A DNA stretch of 5,987 bases from an uncultured Methylotenera sp. (GTDB lineage Bacteria; Pseudomonadota; Gammaproteobacteria; Burkholderiales; Methylophilaceae), in contig CALFXV010000039.1 in assembly GCA_937957775.1 (NCBI GenBank), positions 1 through 5,987 of the forward strand. Reading direction: 5' to 3'. Every line of letters starts with the position of its first letter. Positions within the stretch are counted from its first letter, which is position 1. Made by a program: the position numbers and the translations under genes. Below the pieces are notes generated by a model. That model was given only the letters and a program-made list of their open reading frames with translations, was not told the origin of the DNA and did no database searches. Shown piece by piece: positions 1-5,848 of this stretch.

Positions 1-2
1 TT

Positions 3-71
3 TGGTCAAGGACGGCGGCGCTTGGCTTGGCGATTTATAGGCTGTTGGATGGCTTGATGGTGTTTAAATAG
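3..71 (+). CDS. C-terminal tail of an unidentified, probably membrane, protein (partial)
   Basis: An open frame enters from the left edge and stops with TAG at 69-71. Its last 23 codons read WSRTAALGLAIYRLLDGLMVFK, shown here as WSRTAALGLAIY then RLLDGLMVFK. The stretch AALGLAIYRLLDGLMVF looks like a terminal hydrophobic helix followed by a basic last residue, as in many inner-membrane proteins. The stop lies 3 nt from the nadC stop, so the two genes would converge tail-to-tail, the same tight packing seen at two other junctions in this window. Frame 2 also ends in a plausible short tail (LVKDGGAWLGDL, stop at 38-40), so the frame is not certain. The fragment is too short to name a family. 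Confidence 0.35.
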   Translation, partial: WSRTAALGLAIYRLLDGLMVFK

Positions 72-74
72 GGC

Positions 75-950
75 TTAACCATGAAAGCGCATGGATAAAT
101 CCACGGCCTGTAGGTTTTTTGTAATGGCGCCTATGGAGATGCGATCGACTCCGGTTAAGGCAATTGCTCTAACATTATCCAAGCCTATGCCGCCTGAGGC
201 TTCAAGTATAGCCTGGCCATCTGAAGCCTGATTGAGCTCAACGGCGGCACGCAATTGGTCAAGATTGAAGTTGTCTAACAGAATGCTGCTGGCGCCAGCT
301 TGCAAGGCTTCTGCTAGTTGGCCTAAGTTTTCAACTTCTATTTGTATGCTTTTATTGCTGTTTAAAGCTAAGGCCTGCTTAAGGATGGCGGCTATGCTGC
401 CGGCTGCGGCTATGTGATTTTCTTTGATTAATATGCCGTCGTACAAGGCTAAGCGCTGATTTGCTCCGCCGCCAATGGTGACGGCGTATTTTTGCGCCCA
501 CCTTAAGTTGGGTATGGTTTTGCGCGTGTCTAAAATTCGACTCCTGGTGCCGGCTATCGCTTTAACGTAGCGACGGGTTTGGGTGGCAGTAGCGGATAAT
601 GTTTGTAGAAAATTCAGTGCGCAACGCTCCGCCGTTAAAATGGATCTGGCTAGGCCAGATATTTCGCATAAAACCTGTTCCGCCTTAACTTCAGCCCCTT
701 CCTCTACTAGCCAATCAATTTTTACATTTGGGTCTATTTCAGTAAAGCAGGCGTTGACCCAGTCTATGCCGCAAATGACCGCTGTTTCACGCGCAATAAT
801 GCTGGCTTTGGCGGTTTGCACTGACGGCACAAGTTGTGCCGTTAAATCCCCTGAGCCGACATCTTCTGCGATGGCAGATTGCACTTGTTGCTTGATGGAG
901 GCCATCAGTTCGCTGCTTGGCATAGAAGGGTGACTTGAGTTGGCAATCAT
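75..950 (-). CDS. nadC: Nicotinate-nucleotide pyrophosphorylase (carboxylating); quinolinate phosphoribosyltransferase
   Basis: This cytosolic enzyme makes nicotinate mononucleotide, CO2 and pyrophosphate from quinolinate and PRPP, the step where de novo synthesis joins the NAD pathway. At 291 aa it is close to the E. coli enzyme (297 aa). An N-terminal domain (about residues 20-130) contains TAERCALNFLQTLS with R109. The barrel domain carries LDTRKTIP (R143, K144), GGGANQR (160-166), LIKENHI (K176, H179), EVENL (205-209), LLDNF (D226), SGGI (252-255) and SIGA (272-275). Residue 165 is Gln where many family members have His. The start at 950 has no clear Shine-Dalgarno sequence; Met10 and Met16 are alternatives that would remove only the poorly conserved leader. 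The gene diverges from the GST gene; no other NAD genes lie in the window. Identification is secure from the motifs. Confidence 0.97.
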   Translation of the reverse strand: MIANSSHPSMPSSELMASIKQQVQSAIAEDVGSGDLTAQLVPSVQTAKASIIARETAVICGIDWVNACFTEIDPNVKIDWLVEEGAEVKAEQVLCEISGLARSILTAERCALNFLQTLSATATQTRRYVKAIAGTRSRILDTRKTIPNLRWAQKYAVTIGGGANQRLALYDGILIKENHIAAAGSIAAILKQALALNSNKSIQIEVENLGQLAEALQAGASSILLDNFNLDQLRAAVELNQASDGQAILEASGGIGLDNVRAIALTGVDRISIGAITKNLQAVDLSMRFHG

Positions 951-1084
951 GATTTTATGGGTGTTTGTTCAAAAAATGAGCAGGCTAAATATTGACCTAG
1001 TTAGGACTGCTTTATAAAAGGGTGACGCTGCTTGCATTATAATGCCAGGTCAGACAATTTTTATACTACAGGCCAAGTAACAGC
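951..1084. promoter_or_regulatory. Divergent nadC / GST intergenic region
   Basis: This 134-bp spacer separates two divergent start codons, so it must hold the promoters of both genes unless one is expressed from further away. For the GST direction it holds a consensus TATAAT at 1038-1043, inside the palindrome described separately, and a weaker TATACT at 1062-1067. Neither has a good -35 at 16-18 bp. A TTGACC at 992-997 precedes TATAAA at 1013-1018 with a short 15-bp spacer. Neither start codon has a strong Shine-Dalgarno sequence; AAGTAA upstream of the GST ATG is weak. No riboswitch-like or NadQ/NrtR-type operator could be recognised by eye. Confidence 0.5.
1034..1045. promoter_or_regulatory. 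Perfect 12-bp palindrome containing TATAAT on both strands
   Basis: GCATTATAATGC equals its own reverse complement. It presents a consensus -10 hexamer on the + strand (1038-1043) towards the GST gene and on the - strand (1041-1036) towards nadC. On the + strand it lies about 41 bp before the GST start codon, a suitable distance for a -10 element. It could be a bidirectional promoter core or a symmetric protein-binding site overlapping the -10. No good -35 hexamer is visible in either direction, so promoter function is inferred from the hexamer and its location only. Confidence 0.4.
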
Positions 1085-1699
1085 ATGAAACTCTTGTATA
1101 CCATTAATAGCCCTTATGCCCGTAAGGTTCGTATCGTTGCCTTAGAAAAAGGCCTATCGCTGGATATGCAACAAGTCGTGTTAGCTGACCCGGATTGCCC
1201 GGTTAAACAATACAACCCATTGGCTAAAGTGCCGGTGTTGATTCTTCATGATGGAAGCAGTCTCTACGATTCCAGGGTAATTGTTGAGTATTTGGATGAT
1301 TGCTCGGCCTCGAATAAATTGATTCCGCAAGCCGCCTTAGCAAAGATAAGCTTTCGTCGCTGGGAGGCGTTGGCCGATGGGGTATGCGATGCGGCAGTGG
1401 CCATCATGCTGGAGCAGCGTAAAGCCGAAGCAGCACAAGATGCTGCGTGGATAACCAAGCAGATGGATAAAGTTAGCCGTGGTTTAACCGTGTTGAACGA
1501 CGACTTGGCTGATCGTAACTGGTGTGTAGACGATGCATTCAGCTTGGCAGACATCGCCGTCGGTTGCATGCTCGCTTATGTCACCATGCGCTTTGCTAAG
1601 CAAATCAACCTCGCCGCGCAATACCCGAATTTACATCGCTTGCATCTGTGCTTGCAAGCACGCCCGTCTTTTGCCGGCAGTGAGCCCAGTCCGTATTAG
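1085..1699 (+). CDS. Glutathione S-transferase-like protein (YibF-type)
   Basis: A 204-aa soluble protein with the two-domain GST layout. The N-terminal thioredoxin-like domain (about 1-75) has TINSPYARKVRI with Ser9 at the catalytic position, YNPLAKVPVL with the cis-proline Pro50, and the glutathione-binding YDSR (D62, S63) before the helix VIVEYLDD. The helical C-terminal domain (about 85-200) has RRWEALADGVCDAA and the N-capping box SLADIAVG (153-160). Length and both domains resemble E. coli YibF (202 aa), a GST of unclear physiological role, so a detoxification or thiol-transfer role is possible but the substrate is unknown. ATG at 1085 gives the expected family N-terminus MKLLYTINSP, though the ribosome binding site is weak. 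It diverges from nadC and ends 6 nt before the convergent mnmA stop. Confidence 0.9.
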   Translation: MKLLYTINSPYARKVRIVALEKGLSLDMQQVVLADPDCPVKQYNPLAKVPVLILHDGSSLYDSRVIVEYLDDCSASNKLIPQAALAKISFRRWEALADGVCDAAVAIMLEQRKAEAAQDAAWITKQMDKVSRGLTVLNDDLADRNWCVDDAFSLADIAVGCMLAYVTMRFAKQINLAAQYPNLHRLHLCLQARPSFAGSEPSPY

Positions 1700-1705
1700 G
1701 TAATA

Positions 1706-2821
1706 TTAAGCAGGCGTGGCGCCGGTAATGATGCCACCGCCAAGGCAGACATTGCTCTCATAAACCACAGCCGACTGCCCTGGGGTGACGGCCCATTGTT
1801 TTTGCCCAAATTTGATTTCCACTTCGTCCGCGCTTAAGCGCTCTATCTCGCAAGGTGCGTCGGCTTGACGGTAACGGGTTTTGGCACCGTACACCCAGTT
1901 CCGTTCAGGCACTTCCGGGTCTATCCAGCTTAATTGCTTGGCGAGCAAGCCGTCGCTCAGTAATAAAGGGTGGTCATGCCCTTGAACGACAGTTAATACG
2001 TTGTTTTCCATGTCTTTGCCAGCGACAAACCAAGGCTCGCCGTTGCTATCGCGACTGCCGCCTATTTTTAAACCTTGGCGTTGGCCCAAGGTGTAATACA
2101 TAAGCCCATCGTGGCGTCCGACCAGTTTGCCTTCGGCAGTTTTGATGTCGCCTGGTTGGCGCGGTAAATATTGGCTAAGAAAAGCTTGGAAAGGCCGTTC
2201 GCCTATAAAGCAAATGCCGGTGGAATCTTTTTTGTCGGCGTTAATTAAACCTGCCTGACGGGCCATTTCCCGTACTTCGCGTTTTAGCAAAGCGCCCAGT
2301 GGGAACAAGGTCTTGCTGAGTTGTGCTTGATTGAGCCTATATAAAAAATAACTTTGGTCTTTGCTGCCGTCATCGGCTTTTAATAATTGAAATAAGCCAG
2401 GTTTAAGCGGATTTTCTCTAACTTTTGCGTAGTGGCCGGTGGCAATTAAATCGGCACCCAGACCCATGGCGTGGTCTAAAAACGCTTTAAACTTTATTTC
2501 TGCGTTACATAGAATATCTGGATTGGGCGTGCGCCCCGCTTGGTATTCGCTTAAAAAATTAGCGAACACGCGATCTTTATACTCGGTACTAAAGTTAACC
2601 GCCTCGATGTCTATGCCAATCTTATCGGCGACGGCGACCGCATCAAGCAAGTCTTGTTTGCTCGAGCAGTATTCATCGGTGTCGTCGTCTTCCCAGTTTT
2701 TCATGAACAGACCGGTCACCTCATAGCCCTGCTGTTTTAGGAGCAAAGCCGTTACCGATGAGTCGACGCCACCAGACAGACCCACTACTACTTTTTTCTT
2801 TTGCTGTTTATTTAAATTCAT
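1706..2821 (-). CDS. mnmA: tRNA-specific 2-thiouridylase MnmA
   Basis: MnmA adenylates U34 of tRNA-Lys, -Glu and -Gln and inserts sulfur delivered by the Tus relay (or a substitute), giving the 2-thio group of mnm5s2U. The 371-aa protein has the normal length. It shows the PP-loop SGGVDSS (16-22), FMKNWEDDD (39-47), [11 protein letters not shown] with catalytic Cys105, the ATGHY motif (127-131), [10 protein letters not shown] (154-163), and [13 protein letters not shown] with the second catalytic Cys204. The C-terminal beta-barrel part runs to [16 protein letters not shown]. The start at 2821 lies just before the PP-loop strand, as in relatives; upstream AAAGA is only a weak ribosome binding site. 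It lies 44 nt downstream of nudJ on the same strand, a neighbour pair also seen in E. coli (nudJ-mnmA), so co-transcription is likely. No hflD or purB follows; the next gene is the convergent GST. Confidence 0.98.
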   Translation of the reverse strand: MNLNKQQKKKVVVGLSGGVDSSVTALLLKQQGYEVTGLFMKNWEDDDTDEYCSSKQDLLDAVAVADKIGIDIEAVNFSTEYKDRVFANFLSEYQAGRTPNPDILCNAEIKFKAFLDHAMGLGADLIATGHYAKVRENPLKPGLFQLLKADDGSKDQSYFLYRLNQAQLSKTLFPLGALLKREVREMARQAGLINADKKDSTGICFIGERPFQAFLSQYLPRQPGDIKTAEGKLVGRHDGLMYYTLGQRQGLKIGGSRDSNGEPWFVAGKDMENNVLTVVQGHDHPLLLSDGLLAKQLSWIDPEVPERNWVYGAKTRYRQADAPCEIERLSADEVEIKFGQKQWAVTPGQSAVVYESNVCLGGGIITGATPA

Positions 2822-2865
2822 CTTGTGTCTTTAACTGTTGTAAGTGCTTGGCTTGTTGCTAGTAC

Positions 2866-3309
2866 TTATAAATGCGTGATTGCTTCCAGTGGGTAGCGTT
2901 TGCCAGCCAAATAATCTTCCACGCATTTTAAAACTTGCGGGCTGCGCATCAACATGGCTTGTTCGCGCATTTCTTCTACCGTCATCCATACGCTACGAAC
3001 GATGCCTTCATCCAGAGCTTGAGTCGGTTGATGATTGCTGACACGGCCTATGTAGGCGAAACGCAAGTAGGTGCTGTCGTTGTGTTCGTGTTTCCAATGG
3101 TAAATGCCAAGTAGGGCCTCTGGGTGAAAGGTGTAGGCGGTTTCTTCCATGGTTTCTCGTACCACCGCGGCTAACAAACTCTCGTTGTCTTCTAAGTGGC
3201 CAGCCGGTTGGTTGTAACGATTACCGCGATCGGTTTCTTCCTCGACCAGTAAAAATTTACCTTGATCTTCAACAATTGCCGCGACCGTGGCATGGGGCAT
3301 CCATTGCAT
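2866..3309 (-). CDS. nudJ: NUDIX hydrolase, NudJ family
   Basis: A 147-aa cytosolic Nudix hydrolase. The Nudix box runs from G37 to Y59: GHLEDNES, then a spacer, then RETMEETAY, matching GX5EX7REUXEEXGU except that the Gly near the end is Ala. The REU-EE glutamates that bind the metal are intact. Before it lie MQWMPHATVAAIVE and LVEEET, and after it YHWKHEHNDSTYLRFAY, DEGIVRSVWM, and LRSP-like MRSPQVLKC with GKRYPLE at the end; all of these have counterparts in E. coli NudJ (153 aa). That enzyme hydrolyses nucleoside di- and triphosphates and thiamine-related pyrophosphates, but the substrate here is inferred from family. ATG at 3309 gives the family N-terminus; Met4 is an alternative. It is the upstream partner of mnmA and diverges from maf. 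The Ala in the box is, to my knowledge, common in betaproteobacterial relatives. Confidence 0.93.
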   Translation of the reverse strand: MQWMPHATVAAIVEDQGKFLLVEEETDRGNRYNQPAGHLEDNESLLAAVVRETMEETAYTFHPEALLGIYHWKHEHNDSTYLRFAYIGRVSNHQPTQALDEGIVRSVWMTVEEMREQAMLMRSPQVLKCVEDYLAGKRYPLEAITHL

Positions 3310-3485
3310 AATAGGCTGTGTGTTCGTTATAGATTGCTTATTTTAACTCAAACTAAGGCCATGCATGCATTTGTCCATTTAAGCCTGGTCTTAATCTTGA
3401 TTGTCTGCACGCGGCATAAAATAGTCACAGATAGCGCTAAAGCTTTGTTAAGATTGCGCTTTAATGCATACATGGACTTAGCATT
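3310..3485. promoter_or_regulatory. Divergent nudJ / maf intergenic region
   Basis: This 176-bp spacer must drive the nudJ-mnmA and maf-rng units. In the nudJ direction a TATAAC -10 (3331-3326, - strand) lies 16 bp from a weak GTTTGA (3353-3348). In the maf direction candidates are TTGCAT at 3304-3309 with TATAGA at 3328-3333 (18-bp spacer), and TAAAAT at 3417-3422 with no good -35. A perfect palindrome ATGCATGCAT lies at 3361-3370. An imperfect direct repeat pairs AGATTGCTTATTTTAA (3331-3346) with AGATTGCGCTTTAA (3451-3464). A possible 42-codon ORF spans 3361-3489 and is listed separately. All promoter calls are weak and made by eye. Confidence 0.45.
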
Positions 3486-3489
3486 GTGA
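3361..3489 (+). CDS. Possible 42-aa membrane peptide or leader ORF overlapping the maf start
   Basis: ATG at 3361 opens a 42-codon frame that begins MHAFVHLSLVLILIVCTRHK and ends in AYMDLAL. Residues 4-16 are strongly hydrophobic and are followed by a basic stretch (TRHK), the pattern of a one-helix membrane peptide. Its TGA (3487-3489) overlaps the maf GTG (3486-3488) as GTGA, an arrangement typical of translational coupling. Against it: AAGG at 3355-3358 is only 2 nt from the ATG, too close for good initiation; the frame stays open upstream through the antisense of nudJ, so openness alone proves little; and I recognise no homologue. A chance ORF in a regulatory spacer remains quite possible. 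Confidence 0.25.
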   Translation: MHAFVHLSLVLILIVCTRHKIVTDSAKALLRLRFNAYMDLAL

Positions 3490-4094
3490 ATAACAAGGCG
3501 ACAATTAATACAGGCAACACGCTATACTTAGCTTCGCGCAGCCCACGTCGGGTTGAGCTTCTAAGTCAGCTAGGCTGGGGCTGTGTTATCAAACCCGCCG
3601 ATATCGATGAGACCCCGCTTGCAGGCGAACAGGCCTCGGCTTACGTGCAAAGGTTGGCGGAACAAAAAGCCTTAGCCATTGGCCGCTTGCTTGGCTCAGT
3701 CGATAGTGCGCAAGCGATATTGGCGGCCGATACCACGGTAGCGCTGGGCACGCGGTTGTTAGGTAAACCAGTGGACGAGGTCGATGCGCGAGCAATGTTA
3801 GCCGGTTTGTCTGGCAGCGTGCATCAGGTGCATACGGCCGTCGCATTGCTGCGTAATCAGAAAATTGAATTGGCCTACTCTTGCACCTATGTTGAAATGA
3901 TGCACTTGTCGGCAGCGCAAATCGACGCTTACTTAGCCAGTGGCGAATGGCAAGATAAAGCCGGCGGGTATGGCATACAGGGCTTAGCAGCAGCTTGGAT
4001 TAAGCGTATAGAAGGCAGTTATTCTGGGGTGATGGGGTTGCCTTTGTACGAAACAGCCGCATTGTTGCGTGGGCAAGGCTTAAGTGTGCTGTAG
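3486..4094 (+). CDS. maf: Maf family nucleoside triphosphate pyrophosphatase (YhdE-type dTTP/UTP pyrophosphatase)
   Basis: Maf proteins cleave nucleotides to the monophosphate and pyrophosphate, acting on dTTP, UTP and modified uridine triphosphates in the YhdE branch, and are linked to septum control in some bacteria. The 202-aa protein shows SRSPRR (17-22), PADIDETP (37-44), ILAADTTV with the conserved Asp82, GKP (93-95), SGSVHQVHTAVAL (109-121) and DKAGGYGIQG (157-166), then GSYSGVMGLPLYET. The DKAGxYGIQG wording favours YhdE over the m7GTP-specific YceF branch. The start is GTG at 3486: an in-frame TAA lies at 3462-3464 and no ATG precedes the conserved LYLASRSPRR. Only a weak GGA lies upstream. 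rng follows after 62 nt, a pair conserved in Beta- and Gammaproteobacteria. In many Betaproteobacteria nadD-rsfS-rlmH precede maf; here it is preceded by divergent nudJ. Confidence 0.95.
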   Translation: MNNKATINTGNTLYLASRSPRRVELLSQLGWGCVIKPADIDETPLAGEQASAYVQRLAEQKALAIGRLLGSVDSAQAILAADTTVALGTRLLGKPVDEVDARAMLAGLSGSVHQVHTAVALLRNQKIELAYSCTYVEMMHLSAAQIDAYLASGEWQDKAGGYGIQGLAAAWIKRIEGSYSGVMGLPLYETAALLRGQGLSVL

Positions 4095-4108
4095 ACTTAA
4101 GCGCTTAA
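4078..4108. other. Hairpin across the maf stop codon overlapping a palindrome
   Basis: GCTTAAGT (4078-4085) and ACTTAAGC (4095-4102) form a perfect 8-bp stem with a 9-nt loop that contains the maf TAG (4092-4094). The right arm overlaps a second symmetric element, TTAAGCGCTTAA at 4097-4108, a perfect 12-bp palindrome. There is no U-tract directly after either element, so it is not a canonical intrinsic terminator. It lies about 50 nt before the rng start and could affect maf-rng mRNA processing or bind a protein, but no function is shown by the sequence alone. Confidence 0.4.
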
Positions 4109-4145
4109 TCGCATTTCCGTTTTGATGCAGATGAATTAAATTAAA

Positions 4146-4159
4146 AGAGAAGTCAATTG
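4146..4159 (+). promoter_or_regulatory. Ribosome binding site fixing the TTG start of rng
   Basis: AGAGA (4146-4150) lies 6 nt before TTG at 4157. With the in-frame TAA at 4142-4144 and the first downstream Met at codon 18, this is the only start that preserves the family N-terminus SEEILINVTP. Confidence 0.7.
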
Positions 4160-5608
4160 AGCGAAGAGATATTAATTAATGTAACGCCACAAGAGACGCG
4201 CATTGCCATGATGGAGAATGGCGTGGTGCAGGAATTGCAAATTGAACGCAGTTCGTCGCTGGGCTTGGTTGGCAACGTCTACCGTGGTGTGGTCTGCCGG
4301 GTATTACCCGGTATGCAATCTGCCTTTGTGGAAATAGGCCTGCAGCGGGCGGCATTCTTGCATGCCGGCGATATATTTGAATGCGGCCAGTCAGAAACGC
4401 AGTTGCCCATCCAGGCAGTGTTGCATGAAGGGCAGTCTTTAATGGTGCAAGTCATCAAAGAGCCCATAGGCACCAAGGGTGCTAGGTTGACCACGCAAAT
4501 TAGCATAGCCGGCCGATTTTTGGTGTATCTGCCACAACAAGAACACATAGGCGTGTCGCAGCGCATAGAGGATGAGGCGGAGCGCGAGCAATTGAAACAG
4601 CGCTTGCTCGGATTGTTGCCAGAGCAGCGTGTCGGTGGCTACATCATACGCACCATGTCTGAAACCGCGACCGATGAAGAGTTGTTGGCTGACATAGATT
4701 ATTTAACAAAAACTTGGCAGCATATCCTGGCTAAAAGCACCGCCGTGCCAGATCGCACCTTGATTTTTCAGGATTTGAATTTGCCCATGCGGGTGCTACG
4801 TGATGTCTTGTCTGCAGAAACAGCCATGGTACGCATCGACTCCAGTGAAACCTTTCAAAAACTAGTCGACTTTGCGAATTTATACGCCTTGGCGGCATTG
4901 GATAAATTGGTGCATTACCAAGGCGAGCGACCCTTATTCGATTTGTACAGCATAGAGCAAGAAATTGAAAAAGCCATGTCGCGCAAGGTCGAGTTGAAAT
5001 CCGGCGGCTATTTAATTTTCGATCAAACGGAAGCTTTAACCACGGTAGACGTCAATACCGGTAGCTTCGTCAGTGGTAAGAATCTGTCTGACACCATTTT
5101 CAAAACGAATTTAGAAGCGGCTCAATCGATTGCTAGGCAATTACGTTTACGCAATTTAGGCGGCATTATCATCATCGATTTTATTGATATGGATGAAGAC
5201 AGTCAGCGCGAAGCCGTATTGGACGAGTTGCAAAAAGCCGTGGCGCGCGATCGTGCGCGCACCGGCGTGAATGGATTTACGCCTTTGGGCTTGGTTGAAA
5301 TGACGCGTAAGCGCACGCGTGAAAGCTTGGCACACGTGCTCTGTGAGACCTGTGCCAGTTGCAAAGGGCGCGGCGAATTAAAGACTGCTCAAACCGTTTG
5401 CTACGAGATTTTGCGCGAGTTGTTAAGGGAGGCGCGGCAGTTTAATGCCAGAGAACTTAGGGTGCTGGCAGCGCCTAAAGTCATAGACATGCTGCTGGAT
5501 GAGGAGTCGCAAAGTTTGGCCAATCTATCCGACTTTATCGGCAAGCAGATTTCCTTGCAGGTGGAAGCCAATTACAGTCAAGAATCGTTTGATATTATTT
5601 TGATGTAA
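4157..5608 (+). CDS. rng: Ribonuclease G
   Basis: RNase G is a cytoplasmic endoribonuclease that matures the 5' end of 16S rRNA and helps decay some mRNAs. The 483-aa protein matches the E. coli length (489). It has an S1 RNA-binding domain (about 38-120, with GNVYRGVVCRVLPGMQSAFVEIG), a 5'-sensor/RNase H-like middle, and the DNase I-like catalytic core with TTVDVNTG (D298) and IIIDFIDMDED (D341), the Mg-binding aspartates by analogy with RNase E. The Zn-link is CASC (C399, C402); the usual Pro is Ala but both cysteines are present. The C-terminus ends YSQESFDIILM like E. coli, without an RNase E scaffold tail. The start is TTG at 4157: an in-frame TAA at 4142-4144 rules out anything upstream, and the next Met is residue 18, inside the conserved region. 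AGAGA at 4146-4150 is well spaced. It is likely co-transcribed with maf. Confidence 0.98.
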   Translation: MSEEILINVTPQETRIAMMENGVVQELQIERSSSLGLVGNVYRGVVCRVLPGMQSAFVEIGLQRAAFLHAGDIFECGQSETQLPIQAVLHEGQSLMVQVIKEPIGTKGARLTTQISIAGRFLVYLPQQEHIGVSQRIEDEAEREQLKQRLLGLLPEQRVGGYIIRTMSETATDEELLADIDYLTKTWQHILAKSTAVPDRTLIFQDLNLPMRVLRDVLSAETAMVRIDSSETFQKLVDFANLYALAALDKLVHYQGERPLFDLYSIEQEIEKAMSRKVELKSGGYLIFDQTEALTTVDVNTGSFVSGKNLSDTIFKTNLEAAQSIARQLRLRNLGGIIIIDFIDMDEDSQREAVLDELQKAVARDRARTGVNGFTPLGLVEMTRKRTRESLAHVLCETCASCKGRGELKTAQTVCYEILRELLREARQFNARELRVLAAPKVIDMLLDEESQSLANLSDFIGKQISLQVEANYSQESFDIILM

Positions 5609-5614
5609 GGACGC

Positions 5615-5848
5615 CTAGCTTGCTGATGAGCTTGGCTCTTGATGGAATTTGGCGGAACGCATCAGCTTCAACAATAGGCTATCCAACTGCTGGGCTTGAT
5701 GGCTCAGCTTAGCCAGATCTTTTTCCGTTGCAGCTAGGTTTTTTTCGGTGATTTCGGCGTGGTTGTGCGATGCCATTAAGGCGTCGGCGCGCTGGTCTAG
5801 TGATTTTTTATGCTCGTTAATTTGTGTTTTAAGCTCGCCTATCACCAC
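5615..5848 (-). CDS. Small coiled-coil protein of unknown function; 5' end uncertain
   Basis: From the GTG at 5848 the frame encodes 77 residues, rich in Lys, Glu, Gln, Ala and Leu with hydrophobic residues at heptad-like spacing (ELKTQINEHKKSL; then TEKNLAATEKDLAKL; then QQLDSLLLKLM), followed by a charged and serine-rich tail PSSSAS. It is most likely one long alpha-helical coiled coil with no signal peptide or membrane helix. I do not recognise the family. The true start is doubtful: GTG GTG at 5848-5843 lacks a Shine-Dalgarno sequence, and the frame stays open for 27 more codons upstream to 5929 (ending ...AAFEQAQLDCSLWLN) with codons like those of the neighbours, then meets TGA at 5932-5930. 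No ATG, GTG or TTG lies in that extension, so the gene may be truncated, frameshifted or start with a rare codon. It ends 6 nt from the convergent rng stop. Confidence 0.6.
   Translation of the reverse strand: MVIGELKTQINEHKKSLDQRADALMASHNHAEITEKNLAATEKDLAKLSHQAQQLDSLLLKLMRSAKFHQEPSSSAS

Noticed and set aside
583..933. 116-codon open frame on + opposite nadC
   Set aside because: It is fully antisense to the well-supported nadC gene and has no recognisable motif; a shadow of nadC codon bias.
1264..1569. 101-codon open frame on - opposite the GST gene
   Set aside because: Antisense to conserved GST domains, low-complexity Ser/Ala composition, no ribosome binding site noted.
1638..1659. Inverted repeat GCTTGCA / TGCAAGC followed by TCTTTT near the end of the GST gene
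   Set aside because: It lies inside the coding region and the T-run starts about 7 nt after the stem, so it does not fit an intrinsic terminator; it probably reflects Leu/Cys/Gln/Ala codons.
2841..2868. Inverted repeat TAAGTGCT / AGTACTTA between nudJ and mnmA, covering the nudJ stop
   Set aside because: One pair is G-T on the + strand, which becomes a C-A mismatch in the actual - strand transcript; the loop is 12 nt and no U-tract follows, so it is not a terminator or attenuator I can support.
3262..3360. Upstream part of the + frame that leads into the candidate leader ORF
   Set aside because: Its first third is antisense to the nudJ start and has no ribosome binding site; only the portion from the ATG at 3361 is considered.
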